This document shows, in pieces, positions 13,301-16,162 of a DNA stretch of 16,162 nucleotides (position 1 is its first letter; each line of letters opens with the position of its first letter). The DNA comes from Planctomycetaceae bacterium (lineage in GTDB: Bacteria; Planctomycetota; Planctomycetia; Planctomycetales; Planctomycetaceae). The notes under the pieces were generated by a model. It saw only the letters and a program-made list of their open reading frames with translations, did not search any database and was not told the origin of the DNA. Location: assembly GCA_027000105.1 (NCBI GenBank), contig JALTOP010000257.1, forward strand, positions 1 through 16,162, given 5' to 3'. A program made the position numbers and the translations under genes.

Positions 13301-16162
13301 CTATTTTTGTGGAAGCTGATCGAGCAATTTGCTTTTTTCCCGGACTGTCTTCATCACCTGTTCCAGGTCTTTGATGAATGCCTGGCTGCCTGCGCTGTAG
13401 CCCAATCTGCGGGCGAGAAATTCGCATTCTTCGGTATCTACTTTGGGGACAGTCAGGTCTCTTGCATCACCACGAACCATGCGGAGCGCGTCAATCAGTC
13501 TACGTAAAAAACGGTATGCGTCACGGATTGCGATACGATCTGCGTGCGACAGAATGCCCAGAGCTTCGAGTTGTCGCAGTGCTTCCCGTGTGTTGGTGGT
13601 TCTCAATTCGGGGTACTTCGCTCCGTAAGTGATTTGCATCCCCTGTACGAGATATTCACAATCGACAAGACAGCCGCTGCTCAGTTTTGCGTTGATTGTT
13701 CCCGGTTTAACCAGTTGGCGTTCCTGTTTTTCCCGCATTCCCCGCATGGCTGAGGTATCGAACGGTTCTCCCGTGTAGACAATTTTATCGCGCAGAGCGG
13801 TCACCTGTTGACCGAATGTTTCGTCACCAGCGATCGGTCGGAATTTGACCAGGGCCTGCCGTTCATACGGCCAGGCGGCACCATCGGGAGAAAAGTATTT
13901 TTCGAACGCTTCGAGTGAAACAGCCGGCGAACCCGATTTCCCGTACGGTCTCAATCGCAAGTCAAGTTCAAAAATGCCATCCCGTTTTGTTCGAATGACA
14001 GATTGAATACCCTCGACCAGTTGTGTGTAGAAATTGTTATTGGAAATCGAATGGCTGCCGGAAGTTCTCCCTTTTCCTGAATAGAGAAACATCAATTCGA
14101 TATCAGAAGCAAAACCGAGTTCCCTGCCTCCGCACTTTCCGAGTGCCGCCACGCAAAGATGGCACGGTTGGCCGGATTCCAGCATCGGTTCACCGAATTG
14201 TTCGGTCAATTCCGAAAGAAGCAGCGATATCGCGGCATCCAAAACAACCTCCGCGATGTTGGTCAACTCCAGTGAAAACTGTCCGAATGTTTCTTCCATG
14301 CCCAGAATGTGTCGCATATCCGTGCGTAGCATTTCCCGGTCTTTGAATGCGTTGATGCACTCTATTTTTTCCTCGCGTGAATTTGCCTGCTTCAGTTCTG
14401 CTGCCAGTTCCTGTTGGAGAAGTTGTGCATTTTTTGCCTCGGCAAGCGCATCGATATCGGTGACGACTGGAAACAGATTCGTATATTGCAGACGGAGAAA
14501 ATCTTCCCAGAGAAAGTCACTCACGCCGAGCATTTTAGCGAGCGCATCGAGCACCTTCGGCTGTTCCAGCGAGGCGAGTTTGTCGCTCCAGTCGGGTTGA
14601 TCGAACAGTTTTTCTACCAGTTCCCGAAAGTGGAGCAGGGCAGATTCGGGATTCGGTGCTCCGGGAAGCATGTGAACGAAATGTTTGATCAGAACGATCG
14701 CTGTCCGCAACATATTCAGCTTCGATTCATCCGTGATCTTTCTTCCATGGGAATCGGTCACGTACAGACGATCCGCTATTTTGTTCTGGTCAGAATCGAC
14801 AATGACACGATCGATTTGCAATCCGTTAATTGCCAACCCGGTGGTGAGTTCATAAAGAAAGCCGGGTAAATCTTCGCCGCTGATATCCAGAATGGTCGCC
14901 TTCGGATCGGTCTGATTGTCGAGTGAAATATCAACAGGCAGCAGTAAACTGGTATCCGGTTTGCTTCGGCGCAAAGCGTTTCCAACCCGTTTGGCGAGAA
15001 TTCCCTGAACTTCCTGGTGGGAGCGGGTATTTAGCAGTCGGCTCAAATTTGAAAGATCCTCCGCATACCGTTTCCAGACTTCTTCGGGAACAGTATCCAG
15101 CGGGGCGGAAACCTCAAGTACCGTAACAAAGCGTCCCGTGCTGTTCCGTTTATCCCGTTCTGTATTTGCAGAGGTATTGCCGGGATTCATTTGTCGGGTG
15201 GGGAACAGTCCGGTGAAAACGTGTCCTCTCAATATGTTGTAGCCGTAGGTGAAGAGCAATCCGCAAGTGACGGAAAACTGACCGACGGCGTCTTTGCCGA
15301 CAACCGTGATCTGCCAGCGGTCTTCGTCCAGCTTCTCGGTTGCGACCTTGATCGTTTCCCCTTTTTCAATACTTTCGAGAAGTTCGGCGTGCCGCTTGAT
15401 CTCCTCCTCGCTGAATGTTGATGCGTAACTGGGCTGAGCCTCGGCGATCAGTTCCATCAGCGGTTTTTCTTTAACAGACCCTGATTGAATATGGTCAAAT
15501 GGTTTGCCCAGGTACTTATCGAAGATTTTGCGGATTTTATGGCTGTAATCTTCATAGTAACTGACGAACGTGTCCGAATCGGGGAAGTCGAGCTTGCGGG
15601 AGAGATAGGAAAGCTCTCGCGGTTCCTGGGGGATGTGGTGAATCGCCTTGTAGTGGGTCAACTGCAGCGCATGTTCGATAATTCGCAGGAAAACATAGCC
15701 GTTGGATAGCTGGCGGTATTCGTCGGCCTGAATGAAATCATGTTCCGCCAACCGGATGAGTCCATCGGTCGTATTGATGCTGCGAATTTGCGGGTGATGC
15801 ATTCCCTGGGAAAGCTGCAGGTATTGCGTGATGAATTCAACATCACGAATCGAGCCTTTGCCCCCTTTGACTTCTCCCCAGCTTCGCCCCTTTTTTTTGA
15901 GTCCTTTTTCGATTTGCGTTTTCATTTTCAGCACGTTCTGGCGAACCTGCTCCGCATCGACGTCGAAAATGATCGGTTCGCACTGTTTCAGGAATTCCCG
16001 GCCCAACCCCAGTTCTCCTGCTATGGGGCGGGCTTTCAACAGAGCCTGTTTTTCCCAAAGCATGCCATGCTTTTTGAGGTAGTCCATGTATGAATCGACC
16101 GAACAGACCAGAGCTCCCGATTTCCCCCAGGGCCTGAGACGCATATCAACCCGGTACATGAA
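13301..16162 (-). CDS. glnE: Glutamine synthetase adenylyltransferase/adenylyl-removing enzyme with tandem ACT insert (5' end outside window)
   Basis: GlnE adds AMP to, and removes it from, glutamine synthetase in response to nitrogen status and PII. The frame is open at the window edge (Phe precedes the Met at 16159), so the true start lies outside. Numbering from that Met, the adenylyl-removing half ends with RVDMRLRPWGKSG (3-15) and GSIRDVEFITQYLQL (102-116). The adenylylating half is at about 610-950, with GKCGGRELGFASDIELMF (674-691), ELDLRLRPYGKSG (731-743) and LVDCEYLVQG (831-840). The second acidic residue of the SDxD motif is Glu (SDIE). Between them, 282-352 (WQITVVGKDAVGQF..NILRGHVFT) and 419-480 (ATILDISGEDLPGFLYELTT..ADRLYVTD) look like two ACT domains as in the C-terminus of GlnD. 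The visible 953 residues already exceed whole E. coli GlnE (946). The ACT pair suggests direct amino-acid, perhaps glutamine, sensing. Confidence 0.92.
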   Translation of the reverse strand, partial: FMYRVDMRLRPWGKSGALVCSVDSYMDYLKKHGMLWEKQALLKARPIAGELGLGREFLKQCEPIIFDVDAEQVRQNVLKMKTQIEKGLKKKGRSWGEVKGGKGSIRDVEFITQYLQLSQGMHHPQIRSINTTDGLIRLAEHDFIQADEYRQLSNGYVFLRIIEHALQLTHYKAIHHIPQEPRELSYLSRKLDFPDSDTFVSYYEDYSHKIRKIFDKYLGKPFDHIQSGSVKEKPLMELIAEAQPSYASTFSEEEIKRHAELLESIEKGETIKVATEKLDEDRWQITVVGKDAVGQFSVTCGLLFTYGYNILRGHVFTGLFPTRQMNPGNTSANTERDKRNSTGRFVTVLEVSAPLDTVPEEVWKRYAEDLSNLSRLLNTRSHQEVQGILAKRVGNALRRSKPDTSLLLPVDISLDNQTDPKATILDISGEDLPGFLYELTTGLAINGLQIDRVIVDSDQNKIADRLYVTDSHGRKITDESKLNMLRTAIVLIKHFVHMLPGAPNPESALLHFRELVEKLFDQPDWSDKLASLEQPKVLDALAKMLGVSDFLWEDFLRLQYTNLFPVVTDIDALAEAKNAQLLQQELAAELKQANSREEKIECINAFKDREMLRTDMRHILGMEETFGQFSLELTNIAEVVLDAAISLLLSELTEQFGEPMLESGQPCHLCVAALGKCGGRELGFASDIELMFLYSGKGRTSGSHSISNNNFYTQLVEGIQSVIRTKRDGIFELDLRLRPYGKSGSPAVSLEAFEKYFSPDGAAWPYERQALVKFRPIAGDETFGQQVTALRDKIVYTGEPFDTSAMRGMREKQERQLVKPGTINAKLSSGCLVDCEYLVQGMQITYGAKYPELRTTNTREALRQLEALGILSHADRIAIRDAYRFLRRLIDALRMVRGDARDLTVPKVDTEECEFLARRLGYSAGSQAFIKDLEQVMKTVREKSKLLDQLPQK

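Overview
The window looks like chromosomal DNA of a planctomycete (phylum Planctomycetota). The strongest sign is the minus-strand pair of a DUF1549/DUF1553 protein followed by a Tat-exported DUF1501 protein, a combination typical of that phylum. EF-hand segments in exported proteins and an unusually long GlnE agree with this. The genus cannot be fixed from the sequence alone.

Layout. Positions 1-432 (+) hold the C-terminal part of FabD (malonyl-CoA:ACP transacylase). Converging on it is a minus-strand pair: DUF1549/DUF1553 (3904 to 2057) then DUF1501 (1875 to 586). A gene-poor divergent region (3905-4352) leads to the plus-strand metal block. That block is a secreted Cys-rich protein (4353-4766), a 430-base gap, a CusB-type adaptor (5197-7719), a CusA-type RND pump (7716-11237, overlapping cusB by ATGA) and a small secreted protein with two YHS-like Cys modules (11334-11792). 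A rho-independent terminator follows at 11839-11878. A minus-strand secreted Asp/Asn/His-rich EF-hand protein (12801 to 12148) has its own terminator at 12031-12067. A 500-base gene-free stretch with dispersed-repeat-like sequence follows. The window closes with glnE on the minus strand (13301-16162), cut by the window edge at its 5' end.

How the genes work together. cusB, cusA and the 152-residue protein form one probable transcription unit for export of monovalent copper or silver. The pump keeps three methionines spaced like the Cu/Ag site of E. coli CusA. The adaptor carries two heavy-metal-binding (HMBD-like) modules and three C-terminal YHS-like modules of the form ICPV...ICC-GC. The small secreted protein carries two more modules of the same type. 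The system therefore seems built around repeated cysteine metal-relay modules, five copies in two proteins, with a 17-Cys secreted protein encoded just upstream. No outer-membrane channel (CusC/TolC-like) and no metal-responsive regulator is visible in the window. A 7-bp inverted repeat at 5145-5163 is the best operator candidate.

The most unusual single gene is glnE. Between its two nucleotidyltransferase halves lies a segment that reads as two tandem ACT domains resembling the C-terminus of GlnD. This suggests an adenylyltransferase with built-in amino-acid (glutamine?) sensing.
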